From assembly GCA_036404255.1 (NCBI GenBank), contig DASWOP010000277.1, forward strand, positions 1 to 7,571: 7,571 nucleotides of DNA. Direction: 5' to 3'. The position numbers and the translations under genes are program-made. This document shows, one piece after another, positions 1-6,150 of this stretch (the first letter of the stretch is position 1; each line of letters opens with the position of its first letter). The stretch is from JARLFX01 sp036404255 (GTDB lineage: Bacteria > Acidobacteriota > Terriglobia > Terriglobales > Acidobacteriaceae). The notes under the pieces were generated by a model. The model worked only from the letters and a program-made list of their open reading frames with translations, was not told the origin of the DNA and searched no databases.

Positions 1-1
1 G

Positions 2-736
2 CTGCGGGATGGGGGGCGGCTGATCTATGTGGGGGCGGGGTCGAGCGGGCGCATTGCGTCGCTGGATGCTTCAGAGTGCCCGGCAGCCTATTCAACACTG
101 CCTTCGCAGGTGCAGTACATCATGGCGGGGGGGCCTAAGGCTTTGGCTTCTGCCGTGGATGTCAATGAGGATTCGCCGGAGATCGGGCAGCGGGATATTG
201 CACGTCGGCGCCCTACTCGCAAAGACATTGTGATCGGTGTTTCGGCCAGTGGACGTACTCCGTATGTTGTTGCAGCAGTTGAATATGCGCGCGCACGGGG
301 AGCCAAGACGGCGGCTGTGACGTGTAACCCAAACAGCGCTTTACAGGCCGTTTCTGACTGTACGATTGTGGCGGAAGTTGGGCCAGAAGTGGTGTCGGGA
401 TCGACTCGGATGAAGGCGGCTACGGCGCAGAAACAGATACTGGGCATGATTACTACGGGGGCGATGACACGGCTTGGTTATGTGTACGACAACCTGATGG
501 TGAACGTGCATATGAAGAACGAAAAGCTGGTGGAACGCGGCATCCGCGTATTGATGAAAGCATGCGCCATTACACGCGATGAGGCGGTTCGGACCATCAA
601 ATCTTCCGGCAAAAGCATACCGATTGCACTGGTGATGCTGAAGGCCAATGTGGACAAGATGGAGGCCGTTCGACGGCTGAAAAACTCCGACGGAAACGTC
701 CGTTTGGCCATTGAGGATTCACGGCTGGAACTGTAA
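2..736 (+). CDS. murQ: N-acetylmuramic acid 6-phosphate etherase MurQ, 5' end missing
   Basis: This cytoplasmic SIS-domain enzyme cleaves the D-lactyl ether of N-acetylmuramate 6-phosphate to GlcNAc 6-phosphate plus D-lactate, in peptidoglycan recycling. The reading frame is open from base 2, so 244 residues are visible and the N-terminal part lies outside the window (family length is about 300). Seen here: the glycine-rich loop VGAGSSGR (visible residues 10-17), then DASECP with Glu25 and VNEDSPEIG with Glu56. Their 31-residue spacing equals that of the two catalytic glutamates I remember for E. coli MurQ (Glu83 and Glu114). The phosphate-binding stretch SASGRTPY follows, and GPEVVSGSTRMKAAT matches the GCKR/MurQ family signature. 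The C-terminal helical part (ITRDEAVRTI...) is the usual small UBA-like domain, and the end LAIEDSRLEL looks natural. MurQ is clear against the related eukaryotic GCKR because of size and motifs. It converges with the GH92 gene. Confidence 0.96.
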   Translation: MRDGGRLIYVGAGSSGRIASLDASECPAAYSTLPSQVQYIMAGGPKALASAVDVNEDSPEIGQRDIARRRPTRKDIVIGVSASGRTPYVVAAVEYARARGAKTAAVTCNPNSALQAVSDCTIVAEVGPEVVSGSTRMKAATAQKQILGMITTGAMTRLGYVYDNLMVNVHMKNEKLVERGIRVLMKACAITRDEAVRTIKSSGKSIPIALVMLKANVDKMEAVRRLKNSDGNVRLAIEDSRLEL

Positions 737-741
737 TTCAC

Positions 742-786
742 CACGGTGTTTTGCACGGTCAACTCACGGTCAGCCACGGTGTTTTG
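742..786. repeat. Phased CACGGT direct repeats after murQ
   Basis: CACGGT occurs at 742-747, 754-759, 765-770 and 775-780, with starts 12, 11 and 10 bases apart, and again at 879-884. The first and fourth lie inside a 13-base perfect direct repeat, CCACGGTGTTTTG, at 741-753 and 774-786. The array starts five bases after the murQ stop. The rest of the murQ/GH92 gap (787-973) is T- and G-rich on the plus strand, and I see no gene in it. It has no convincing hairpin-plus-T terminator, although two convergent genes end here. The array may be part of a dispersed intergenic element or a binding site; I cannot tell which. Confidence 0.6.
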
Positions 787-973
787 ACGGGTAATTTGCG
801 GTTTAGGTTTTTGTACGGGGAATATGGGCATACGTTGGGTTTTTCTACCGCTTATGCCCTTTTTCTCGCGATCTTCTTCACGGTAACTTCGGTTTTTGGG
901 TCTTGCGGGGATGGTGGGGCGGCGTAGGTTAGGGGTAGCCAGCAGGATGGCGAAAACTACTTGTCTGCGAGAC

Positions 974-3292
974 CTATTGCGAGGATGAAATGGAATACGG
1001 CGCTCGCAACCTGCTGTGCGACCATGCTGCGTCGCTCTCGCTGCTGAATACAAACTTCAGGACGCCGCCCCTCATCAGTTCCTCGTGCGTTACGAAACTT
1101 CGGTCGAGCGATTTGCCGTCGAGGAGTACGTCTTTAAGAAATTTGGCATTCTCCGTCATGTTCACGCTCTGGATCGTGAGTGATTTTCCATTCGGCAGAT
1201 GGAGCACCGCTTGATCCACAAAGGGCCGGCCTAACACGTACTCATTGGAACCGGGCGCGACGGGATAAAATCCGAGCGACGTAAAGATGAACCACGCAGA
1301 CATCTGACCGAGATCATCGTTACCCACAAGGCCATCGGGCGCGGGCTTGTATTGCGAGTCTACAATCTGTTTCAGCCGCGCCTGAGTCTTCGCCGGCGCG
1401 CCTGCGTACATGTAAAGGTAGGCCAGGTGATGGCTGGGTTCATTGCCGTGGATGTACTGGCCGATCATTCCTGACATATCTTCAACGTGGGCGTACATCG
1501 CCGGATCTACCCTCTGATCAAACATGGCATCGAGCCTGGCAATCAGCTTGTCGTTGCCGCCCAGTAGCTGGATCAGTCCACGTTCGTCCTGGGGCTGATA
1601 CCAGGAATATTGCCACGCATTCCCTTCCGTGAATCCGCTGCCTGCCCCCGCCTTTGCGGGATCAAAGGGCTTGCGATACTCGCCGTTCGCCCATCGGGGC
1701 TCAATAAAGCCGTCGGCCGTGTTGAAATTGTTCCGCCAATTGCCTGCGCGCTTTTGAAACCCGGACGCGATTGCATGGTCGCCTACCGCGTTCGCCATAC
1801 GCGCAATGGTCCAGTCGTCAAAGGCGTACTCGACCGTCCTGGAGGCTGCTTCATCGTCATGGTCGATGGGAACGTAGCCCAGCTTCATGTAGTCCGCAAG
1901 GTTGCCGTAAGGGCCGTATGTCGCGCTGGCCACCATGGCATCCATAGCAGCCTTGGTATCGTAACCGCGGATTCCTTTCATGTAAGCGTCCGCAATAATC
2001 GGCACGGCGTGATAGCCAATCATGCACCAGGTTTCCAGTCCCTGAAACTGCCACACCGGCAGAATTCCAAAGGGGCTTTCCTGCTGGGAAGCAATCAGGG
2101 ACCGAACCAGATCATTCGTGCGTTGTTCCGGCTCCAGCAGCGTCATCAACGGCTGCTCCGCGCGATAGGTGTCCCACAAAGATAGCGAGGAAACAAAGCG
2201 AAATCCGTCGGCGCGATGCACCTGATTGTCGGGGCCGCGGTAGTCGCCATTGACATCCATGCTCGTACTCGGCGCCATCAGGGAGTGATAGAGCGCGGTG
2301 TAGAAGGACTTTTCCAACGCTGGAGCCCCACGGACCTCTACCCGTGACAGTTCCGCCCGCCACAGCTGCTGCGTACTGGCACGCACAGCGTCAAAATCGA
2401 AGTCAGGAACCTCTGCTTCCATGTTGGCGATCGCATTGGCTTCGCTCACCGAGGAGAGCGCAACCTTAACAATCAGCGGCAGCGCAGAAGGCGAGAAGTT
2501 GAAGACTGCCTCAAGCCCGCGTCCCTCCACACTTTGAGTGTCCAGCGGAGAGGTTCCCGGTGTTTTAAAGCCATGGTATGGCGGCGGGGCTTCTTCCTTG
2601 TTGTAAAGCGAGTGGCCAGACATGGCCGAGGAGAAGCGAATCGCGAAAAACAACTGCCGTCCCGGGGCCCATCCACGCGTCTCCCGCATACCGGTGACCG
2701 TGCCGTCTTTGTGAATCCTGATCCGGGACCAAAGCACTTTGCCGGGATAGTTATAGATGCTGCTGCGGAGATCGAGAAGGACATGGCGATTGGCTCCGCC
2801 GTCGAAGGTGTAGCGATGAACGCCGACGTGATCGGTGGCGGTCAACTCGGCGCGTGCCCCAGAGTCCGGAAGGTAGACACTATAGTAACCGGGCTCAGCG
2901 TGTTCCTTATCGTGGGAGAAGCGCGAGCGATATCCCGGCTGTGTCTTCTCCTGATCTCCTGGTTCCAGCGGTACGTCATCCCCGCTTCTTGGCATCAACA
3001 GCACGTCTCCGAGATCGCTGTGACCCGCGCCGGAAAAATGTGTGTGCGAAAATCCGAGTATCGTTTTGTCTTCGTAGCGATATCCGGCTGCCCATTTGTA
3101 GCTCTGATTGAACGGGCGAATCTGCGTATCGGGAGACAACTGCACCATACCGAACGGCGCCGTCGCTCCCGGAAACGTGTGTCCCTCCGGCCCAGTACCA
3201 ATCATAGGGTCAACCAGTTTGAGCGGGTCGGGCCCCTGCGCAAGTGAAATCGAGGTAAGAAAAAACAACGCGAGGCTCAGCCAGCTCTTCAT
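974..3292 (-). CDS. Secreted GH92 alpha-mannosidase
   Basis: This is a glycoside hydrolase family 92 enzyme: exo-acting, calcium-dependent, inverting alpha-mannosidase, typically cutting alpha-1,2 (also 1,3 or 1,4) mannose linkages. It has 772 residues, a normal length. Residues 1-18 are a signal peptide (MKSW, hydrophobic LSLALFFLTSI, cleavage SLA|QG), so it is exported; no lipobox cysteine is present. The N-terminal beta-sandwich domain has VDPMIGTGPEGHTFPG (28-42), PFGMVQLSPDT and GFSHTHFSGAGHSDLGD (80-96). The (alpha/alpha)6 catalytic domain has SLWDTYRAEQ (371-380), VEYAFDDW (487-494), TEGNAWQYSW (555-564), HGNEPSHH (615-622) and GNDDLGQMSAW (657-667). Glu556 and Asp659/Asp660 fit the acid and base positions I remember from Bacteroides BT3990, by spacing only. 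The last 15 or so residues look unlike the family end. The start is set by the signal peptide, because no good ribosome-binding site precedes it. There is no SusC/D-like partner in the window. Exact linkage specificity is unknown. Confidence 0.95.
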   Translation of the reverse strand: MKSWLSLALFFLTSISLAQGPDPLKLVDPMIGTGPEGHTFPGATAPFGMVQLSPDTQIRPFNQSYKWAAGYRYEDKTILGFSHTHFSGAGHSDLGDVLLMPRSGDDVPLEPGDQEKTQPGYRSRFSHDKEHAEPGYYSVYLPDSGARAELTATDHVGVHRYTFDGGANRHVLLDLRSSIYNYPGKVLWSRIRIHKDGTVTGMRETRGWAPGRQLFFAIRFSSAMSGHSLYNKEEAPPPYHGFKTPGTSPLDTQSVEGRGLEAVFNFSPSALPLIVKVALSSVSEANAIANMEAEVPDFDFDAVRASTQQLWRAELSRVEVRGAPALEKSFYTALYHSLMAPSTSMDVNGDYRGPDNQVHRADGFRFVSSLSLWDTYRAEQPLMTLLEPEQRTNDLVRSLIASQQESPFGILPVWQFQGLETWCMIGYHAVPIIADAYMKGIRGYDTKAAMDAMVASATYGPYGNLADYMKLGYVPIDHDDEAASRTVEYAFDDWTIARMANAVGDHAIASGFQKRAGNWRNNFNTADGFIEPRWANGEYRKPFDPAKAGAGSGFTEGNAWQYSWYQPQDERGLIQLLGGNDKLIARLDAMFDQRVDPAMYAHVEDMSGMIGQYIHGNEPSHHLAYLYMYAGAPAKTQARLKQIVDSQYKPAPDGLVGNDDLGQMSAWFIFTSLGFYPVAPGSNEYVLGRPFVDQAVLHLPNGKSLTIQSVNMTENAKFLKDVLLDGKSLDRSFVTHEELMRGGVLKFVFSSESDAAWSHSRLRAPYSISSSQ

Positions 3293-3344
3293 AGTTCTAC
3301 TTTAATCGTGATTCACTCGATCTGCAGAATCAAGTTCACCGCTA

Positions 3345-3575
3345 GAAGGCGCTTCGGTCGGAATGACGGCAGTTTTAGGGGGACAAAATACAAAAGCAGA
3401 TTCCGCGCGCTGCGCTTCGGAATGACAAACAGTAACAAGAGCAAAGGCGAGAAGCAGATTCTTCGCTGCGCTCAGAATGACAGGCAGGAGAGGTCCGGAT
3501 GACAGACGAATCCACAACAGTCGTCACCGGAAGTGTTCGCGCTCATTCGACTCCGCTCAGGGCAAGCTCGCCTAT
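3345..3575. repeat. Cluster of short dispersed-repeat copies
   Basis: The gap between the GH92 start and the TetR stop holds related units. Unit b (3395-3427) begins AGCAGATTCC and ends GGAATGACA. Unit c (3453-3482) begins AGCAGATTCTTCGC and ends AGAATGACA. Unit a (3351-3369, GCTTCGGTCGGAATGACGG) keeps only the second half. A related but different unit d at 3545-3570 reads ATTCGACTCCGCTCAGGGCA. The opposite strand translates to strings such as VILSAAKNLL and CPERSR, which I remember as frequent spurious ORFs from abundant intergenic repeats in Acidobacteriota and other phyla. No gene is supported in 3293-3578. Any promoter of the GH92 gene must lie within or before this cluster; I found no convincing -35/-10 pair. 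Confidence 0.7.
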
Positions 3576-3578
3576 CAC

Positions 3579-4196
3579 TCAGGCGAAGACCCGACTGATA
3601 TGGAATTCGATCAGGCGGTTTCGCTTCCTCCAGGGGAAGTTGGGGCGGGCGAGCAAAAGCGAAACGAGCCCATGCAGCGCGGCCCACTGACTCTGCGCTA
3701 AGAACTCAAGTTCCTGCGGGCGCAGGCCTGAACCAACGGTTAAGCCGACGGCCTCGCGGAGAAGGTGGAAGGCTTTCAAACCGGCTGCCAGGATGGGATC
3801 TTCGCCGCCGCTGACGATAGACACCGGGTCTGGCTTCTCCACCATGAACGCGAGCCTGTAGGCATCGGGATTCTCCAAGCCGAAATCGACGTAGATTCTG
3901 CCGAGCTTGCAGATGCCGGAGTTGCCCCTCTTGAGTGCAGCCAGGCCAGCGGTAATGCGCGACGTCAATTCCTCGAAGGCCCGCGTACATACCTCCGCCT
4001 CCAGAGCCTGCCGGTTCGGAAAGAATGCGTAGAGGCTGGGCTGCGAAATCCCGACAGCGGCGGCGATCTGCCGGGTGGTAACTGCATGCATCCCATGCTC
4101 ACCAAACAATTTGAGTGCAGCCGCCAGAATCTCCTCACGGCGGGGGCCGACCGGTCGCGGCTTACGAGCAGATTCTGGTCCTGACTTCATGAGCAT
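3579..4196 (-). CDS. TetR/AcrR-family repressor, WHG C-terminal domain
   Basis: This is a 205-residue one-component regulator that should bind DNA as a dimer and release it on binding a small molecule. Residues 18-65 form the TetR DNA-binding domain: PRREEILAAALKLFGEHG, then the helix-turn-helix VTTRQIAAAVGISQPSLYAFF (39-59) with the typical SLYxFFxNR end. The C-terminal ligand and dimer domain carries YRLAFMVEKPDP (113-124) and WAALHGLVSLLL (171-182), the W-H-G pattern of the TetR_C_33 (WHG) family. The start at 4196 is chosen because AGGA at 4202-4205 lies five bases before it; ATG 4190 is also possible. The longer GTG start at 4229 would sit almost on the predicted transcription start. The gene diverges from the unknown gene at 4373, and the shared gap carries a double operator, so autoregulation and control of that neighbour are likely. 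The ligand is unknown. Its stop codon lies right at the edge of the dispersed-repeat cluster. Confidence 0.92.
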   Translation of the reverse strand: MLMKSGPESARKPRPVGPRREEILAAALKLFGEHGMHAVTTRQIAAAVGISQPSLYAFFPNRQALEAEVCTRAFEELTSRITAGLAALKRGNSGICKLGRIYVDFGLENPDAYRLAFMVEKPDPVSIVSGGEDPILAAGLKAFHLLREAVGLTVGSGLRPQELEFLAQSQWAALHGLVSLLLARPNFPWRKRNRLIEFHISRVFA

Positions 4197-4201
4197 ACCC
4201 A

Positions 4202-4205
4202 TCCT
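4202..4205 (-). promoter_or_regulatory. Ribosome-binding site deciding the TetR start
   Basis: Read on the minus strand this is AGGA, followed by five bases and ATG at 4196. ATG 4202 overlaps it and ATG 4190 is 11 bases away, so 4196 is best spaced. Confidence 0.55.
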
Positions 4206-4237
4206 GGATTCCGGGCTTGACGACACCACCCAAACAG

Positions 4238-4243
4238 ATTATA
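4238..4243 (-). promoter_or_regulatory. Consensus -10 box of the TetR gene
   Basis: The minus strand reads TATAAT exactly. Transcription would start near 4231, giving a leader of about 35 bases before ATG 4196. At 17 bases upstream the -35 hexamer would be TAGCCT, which is poor. The double operator begins two bases upstream of the -10 box and covers the -35 region, as expected for repression. Confidence 0.6.
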
Positions 4244-4244
4244 C

Positions 4245-4281
4245 ATAACCTATCAAAGATAGGCTATCGATGATAGGTTAT
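4245..4281. promoter_or_regulatory. Double palindromic operator for the TetR repressor
   Basis: The outer arms ATAACCTATCA (4245-4255) and TGATAGGTTAT (4271-4281) are a perfect 11-base inverted repeat. Inside lie two smaller palindromes: CCTATC-AAA-GATAGG (4249-4263) and CTATC-GAT-GATAG (4264-4276). This gives four half-sites of the type CTATC/GATAG, with two dyad centres 14 bases apart and an overall axis near 4263. The place (divergent promoter gap, beside the TetR -10 box) and the symmetry fit two repressor dimers binding side by side. That the neighbouring TetR protein binds here is inference. Confidence 0.8.
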
Positions 4282-4362
4282 TCGTGACAGGGCAACGCAG
4301 CCACCGGTTGCAATTGAGGGTTGGGTTGCTGTGCCTAGCAAATATTGGCGAAATCAACACTT

Positions 4363-4367
4363 GGAGA
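4363..4367 (+). promoter_or_regulatory. Ribosome-binding site deciding the start at 4373
   Basis: GGAGA followed by five bases and ATG at 4373. The upstream GTG at 4331 in the same frame has no comparable site. Confidence 0.7.
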
Positions 4368-4372
4368 AGACT

Positions 4373-4867
4373 ATGCGGGTAACAAGGTTTTTCGAAATTC
4401 CTCTGGCTCTAGAGAAGATCGATCTCTACCGGTGGGTGACGGAGATGACGGATGCGGATTACGCTTCCTACGCTCGCGGCCACAAGGCGATGGGAAGTTA
4501 TTTCAAAGACGGCTGTTTTTTTATGGCCAACGTCGAAATGATTGGCAATGAGATGATCGTGCAAAACTATGCCTTGCAAGAACACAGGCCGGACCGGGTG
4601 AGGTTCTACTCAGCGAAGACGAAAGCTTATATCCTGCGCTGGTTCCCTGCCGTTGTGGGGGTCCCCTGGGAGATGGCATTGAAAGCGAAGGGCGCTGATC
4701 GATGCGATCTAGTTTGCACGATCGGCGCCGATTTCCCGAACAGGATGGTCGCCATCGGCGCTTTTTTGAATGGGCTTGGTGGTTTGTTCCTGCGCAGGCA
4801 CCTCAACGAGGAGGGCAAAGCTTTCGCCCGTGACATTGAGCGGAAGTTCAGGAAAGTGCCAGCGTGA
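4373..4867 (+). CDS. Uncharacterised 164-residue protein under TetR control
   Basis: I do not recognise this family with certainty. The protein is soluble, with no signal peptide and no clear membrane segment. It starts with an amphipathic part (LALEKIDLYRWVTEMTDADYASYARGHKAM, residues 11-40). A run of alternating short strands follows (DGCFFMANVEMIGNEMIVQNYALQE; DRVRFYSAKTKAYILRWFP). GAFLNGLGGLFLRRHLNEEG (129-148) leads into a final amphipathic helix ending ERKFRKVPA. This strand-rich body closed by a long C-terminal helix could be an SRPBCC (START/Bet v 1-like) ligand-binding fold, but that is a guess from pattern only. Possible functional residues are Trp21, His37, Cys48, His71, Trp90, Trp99, Cys111, Cys115 and His143. 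It is transcribed divergently from the TetR gene across a double operator, which suggests induction by a small molecule. It converges with the SDR gene. That it is a real gene is supported by its ribosome-binding site, coding pattern and context. Confidence 0.85.
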   Translation: MRVTRFFEIPLALEKIDLYRWVTEMTDADYASYARGHKAMGSYFKDGCFFMANVEMIGNEMIVQNYALQEHRPDRVRFYSAKTKAYILRWFPAVVGVPWEMALKAKGADRCDLVCTIGADFPNRMVAIGAFLNGLGGLFLRRHLNEEGKAFARDIERKFRKVPA

Positions 4868-4899
4868 CGAGTAGTTCTACACGATTCAAAAGAATGGGC

Positions 4900-4976
4900 C
4901 TCGCACACGCGCATCTGGCTGCTCACGGGTTTCTGATTTGAACCGATGAACAGCCAGTCTGTGTCTATTGTGCGAG
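4900..4976. repeat. Nested inverted repeat between convergent genes
   Basis: Three arm pairs nest around one centre: CTCGCACA (4900-4907) with TGTGCGAG (4969-4976); CTGGCTG (4915-4921) with CAGCCAG (4951-4957); and CGGGTT (4926-4931) with AACCG (4941-4945, one-base bulge). The loop is 4932-4940. The arms are separated by internal loops of 7 and 11, and of 4 and 5 bases. It fills most of the 138-base gap between the ends of the unknown gene and the SDR gene. It lacks a T-run, so it is not a textbook rho-independent terminator. It could be a bidirectional RNA structure or the remnant of a small mobile element. Confidence 0.6.
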
Positions 4977-5005
4977 AGACGCTTCGCCTGCACCTAGTTC
5001 CCTGT

Positions 5006-5986
5006 TTACTGGAAGGTCTCGCCGACCAGATCTTCGCTTTTCTTCCAGAGCGCAGCAGCGTTTTGCGGATCGAGAGCGTAGCGGCGCACGCCTTCGGCCA
5101 GCATGCCGAGGTTTGCATCGTCTGCGACAACGTCGCTAACGTGGCAGTTCTCGCAGTACCGCCCGCCTACCTCTTCGGCGGAGGCAACGACGGCTGTCCA
5201 TACTGAGGTGGCGGCGCCATTGGGAACTGTTTTGAACTGGAACGGTTCCTTGCCCTCTGCCGCAGCCTGTTCATTGATCTGTTTGACCATCTGTTCCAGA
5301 TGACTCGGATCCATGTAGCGGCCAAGCTCGGTCATGACGCCGCCAGGATGTACAGCCGCCGCGCGGACACCGCGCTCCCGGTGCCGCTGATCGAAAGCAA
5401 CGGCGAAGAGGATGTTCGCAGTCTTCGAACGTCCGTAGGCTATGAAGGGATCGTACGGCGTCGTCTCAAAGTTGGGATCGTTCAAGTCCACATTGCTGAA
5501 ACGATGCCCGGAGGACGCGAGGTTGACCAGGCGTCCGCCATCCTTGATCAGCTTCGCGATGCGGTTTACAAACACGAAGTGACCCAGGTGATTGGTGCCG
5601 AATTGCGTCTCGAAACCATCTTCGGTCTTCCCGAACGGAGTCGCCATGACACCGGCATTCGCGATGATCACATCGAACAGGCGGCCATCGGCAAGCAGCT
5701 TGTCCGCAGCGGCACGCACGCTCTTGAGGCTGGCAAGATCGAGTTGGATGATCTCGAAACTTGCACCTGTCTGTGCAGCGGCTTTGCTGACTTCGGATGT
5801 TGCCCGCTGCGCTTTCTGGAGATCACGCGCCGCACCCACAACATCTGCGCCATGCGCGACCAGCGCACGGGCCGTCTCCACGCCGAGACCAGCAGATACG
5901 CCCGTCACCAGAATCCGCTTACCCTTTAGATTGATACCTTCAAGGACATCTTCAGTGGTTGACTGTGCTCCAAATTTTGCCGCCAT
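5006..5986 (-). CDS. SDR-family NAD(P)-dependent oxidoreductase
   Basis: This is a short-chain dehydrogenase/reductase of 326 residues, of the longer retinol-dehydrogenase / WWOX-like type. It should oxidise or reduce a carbonyl or alcohol; the substrate cannot be read from the sequence. Seen here: a Rossmann glycine motif TGVSAGLG (residues 28-35); Arg54 at the end of the second strand (AARD), which favours NADP(H); Asp83 in LDL; NAGV (110-113); the catalytic Ser in NLASSGH (158/159) and Tyr184-x3-Lys188 in YGRSK; and HPGGVMTEL (213-221) after the active site. The start at 5986 has GGAG at 5995-5998, eight bases upstream; a GTG at 6004 in frame would add six residues. No signal peptide, so cytoplasmic. 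It converges with the TetR-controlled unknown gene and follows the thioesterase on the same strand after a 164-base gap, so it probably has its own promoter. Confidence 0.94.
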   Translation of the reverse strand: MAAKFGAQSTTEDVLEGINLKGKRILVTGVSAGLGVETARALVAHGADVVGAARDLQKAQRATSEVSKAAAQTGASFEIIQLDLASLKSVRAAADKLLADGRLFDVIIANAGVMATPFGKTEDGFETQFGTNHLGHFVFVNRIAKLIKDGGRLVNLASSGHRFSNVDLNDPNFETTPYDPFIAYGRSKTANILFAVAFDQRHRERGVRAAAVHPGGVMTELGRYMDPSHLEQMVKQINEQAAAEGKEPFQFKTVPNGAATSVWTAVVASAEEVGGRYCENCHVSDVVADDANLGMLAEGVRRYALDPQNAAALWKKSEDLVGETFQ

Positions 5987-5994
5987 GCTATCCG

Positions 5995-5998
5995 CTCC
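5995..5998 (-). promoter_or_regulatory. Ribosome-binding site deciding the SDR start
   Basis: The minus strand reads GGAG, eight bases before ATG 5986. This favours that codon over the upstream GTG at 6004. Confidence 0.55.
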
Positions 5999-6150
5999 GA
6001 TCACGACTCTTTGACACAGGCCTTCGCCTGGAATAAAACGGAGCCAATCTCCGCAATGGATATCAGATTATCGGAGAGCCCCTGCGGCTTCAGAAAAAGC
6101 CGATGAAAATATCACCTGAATGATTCTCCTTTAGTTGCACCGTGGCGGCG

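Noticed and set aside
478..1053. Minus-strand open frame of 191 codons across the murQ end, the gap and the GH92 end.
   Set aside because: It overlaps two well-supported genes and its translation is low-complexity and basic with no domain. It looks like repeat-derived noise.
2534..3247. Plus-strand open frame of 237 codons inside the GH92 gene.
   Set aside because: GH92 motifs continue on the minus strand throughout, and the plus-strand translation is Arg-rich without family features.
3395..3482. Two similar units about 58 bases apart, considered as a start of a CRISPR array.
   Set aside because: The units are imperfect, only two are well matched, spacing to other copies is irregular, and no cas gene is present.
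4331..4372. Upstream GTG start extending the unknown gene by 14 residues.
   Set aside because: There is no ribosome-binding site before GTG 4331, whereas ATG 4373 has GGAGA at ideal distance.
5123..5137. CENCH in the SDR, which formally matches the CXXCH haem c attachment motif.
   Set aside because: The protein has no export signal, and a similar Cys-containing stretch (GGRYCExC) is, as I remember, common in this SDR subgroup. Most likely chance.
5300..5929. Plus-strand open frame of 209 codons inside the SDR gene.
   Set aside because: The complementary strand carries the full set of SDR motifs; this frame shows no recognisable domain and no ribosome-binding site.
6086..6101. GGCTT-AAGCC hairpin downstream of the thioesterase as a terminator.
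   Set aside because: Only five pairs and no T-run follows on the minus strand.
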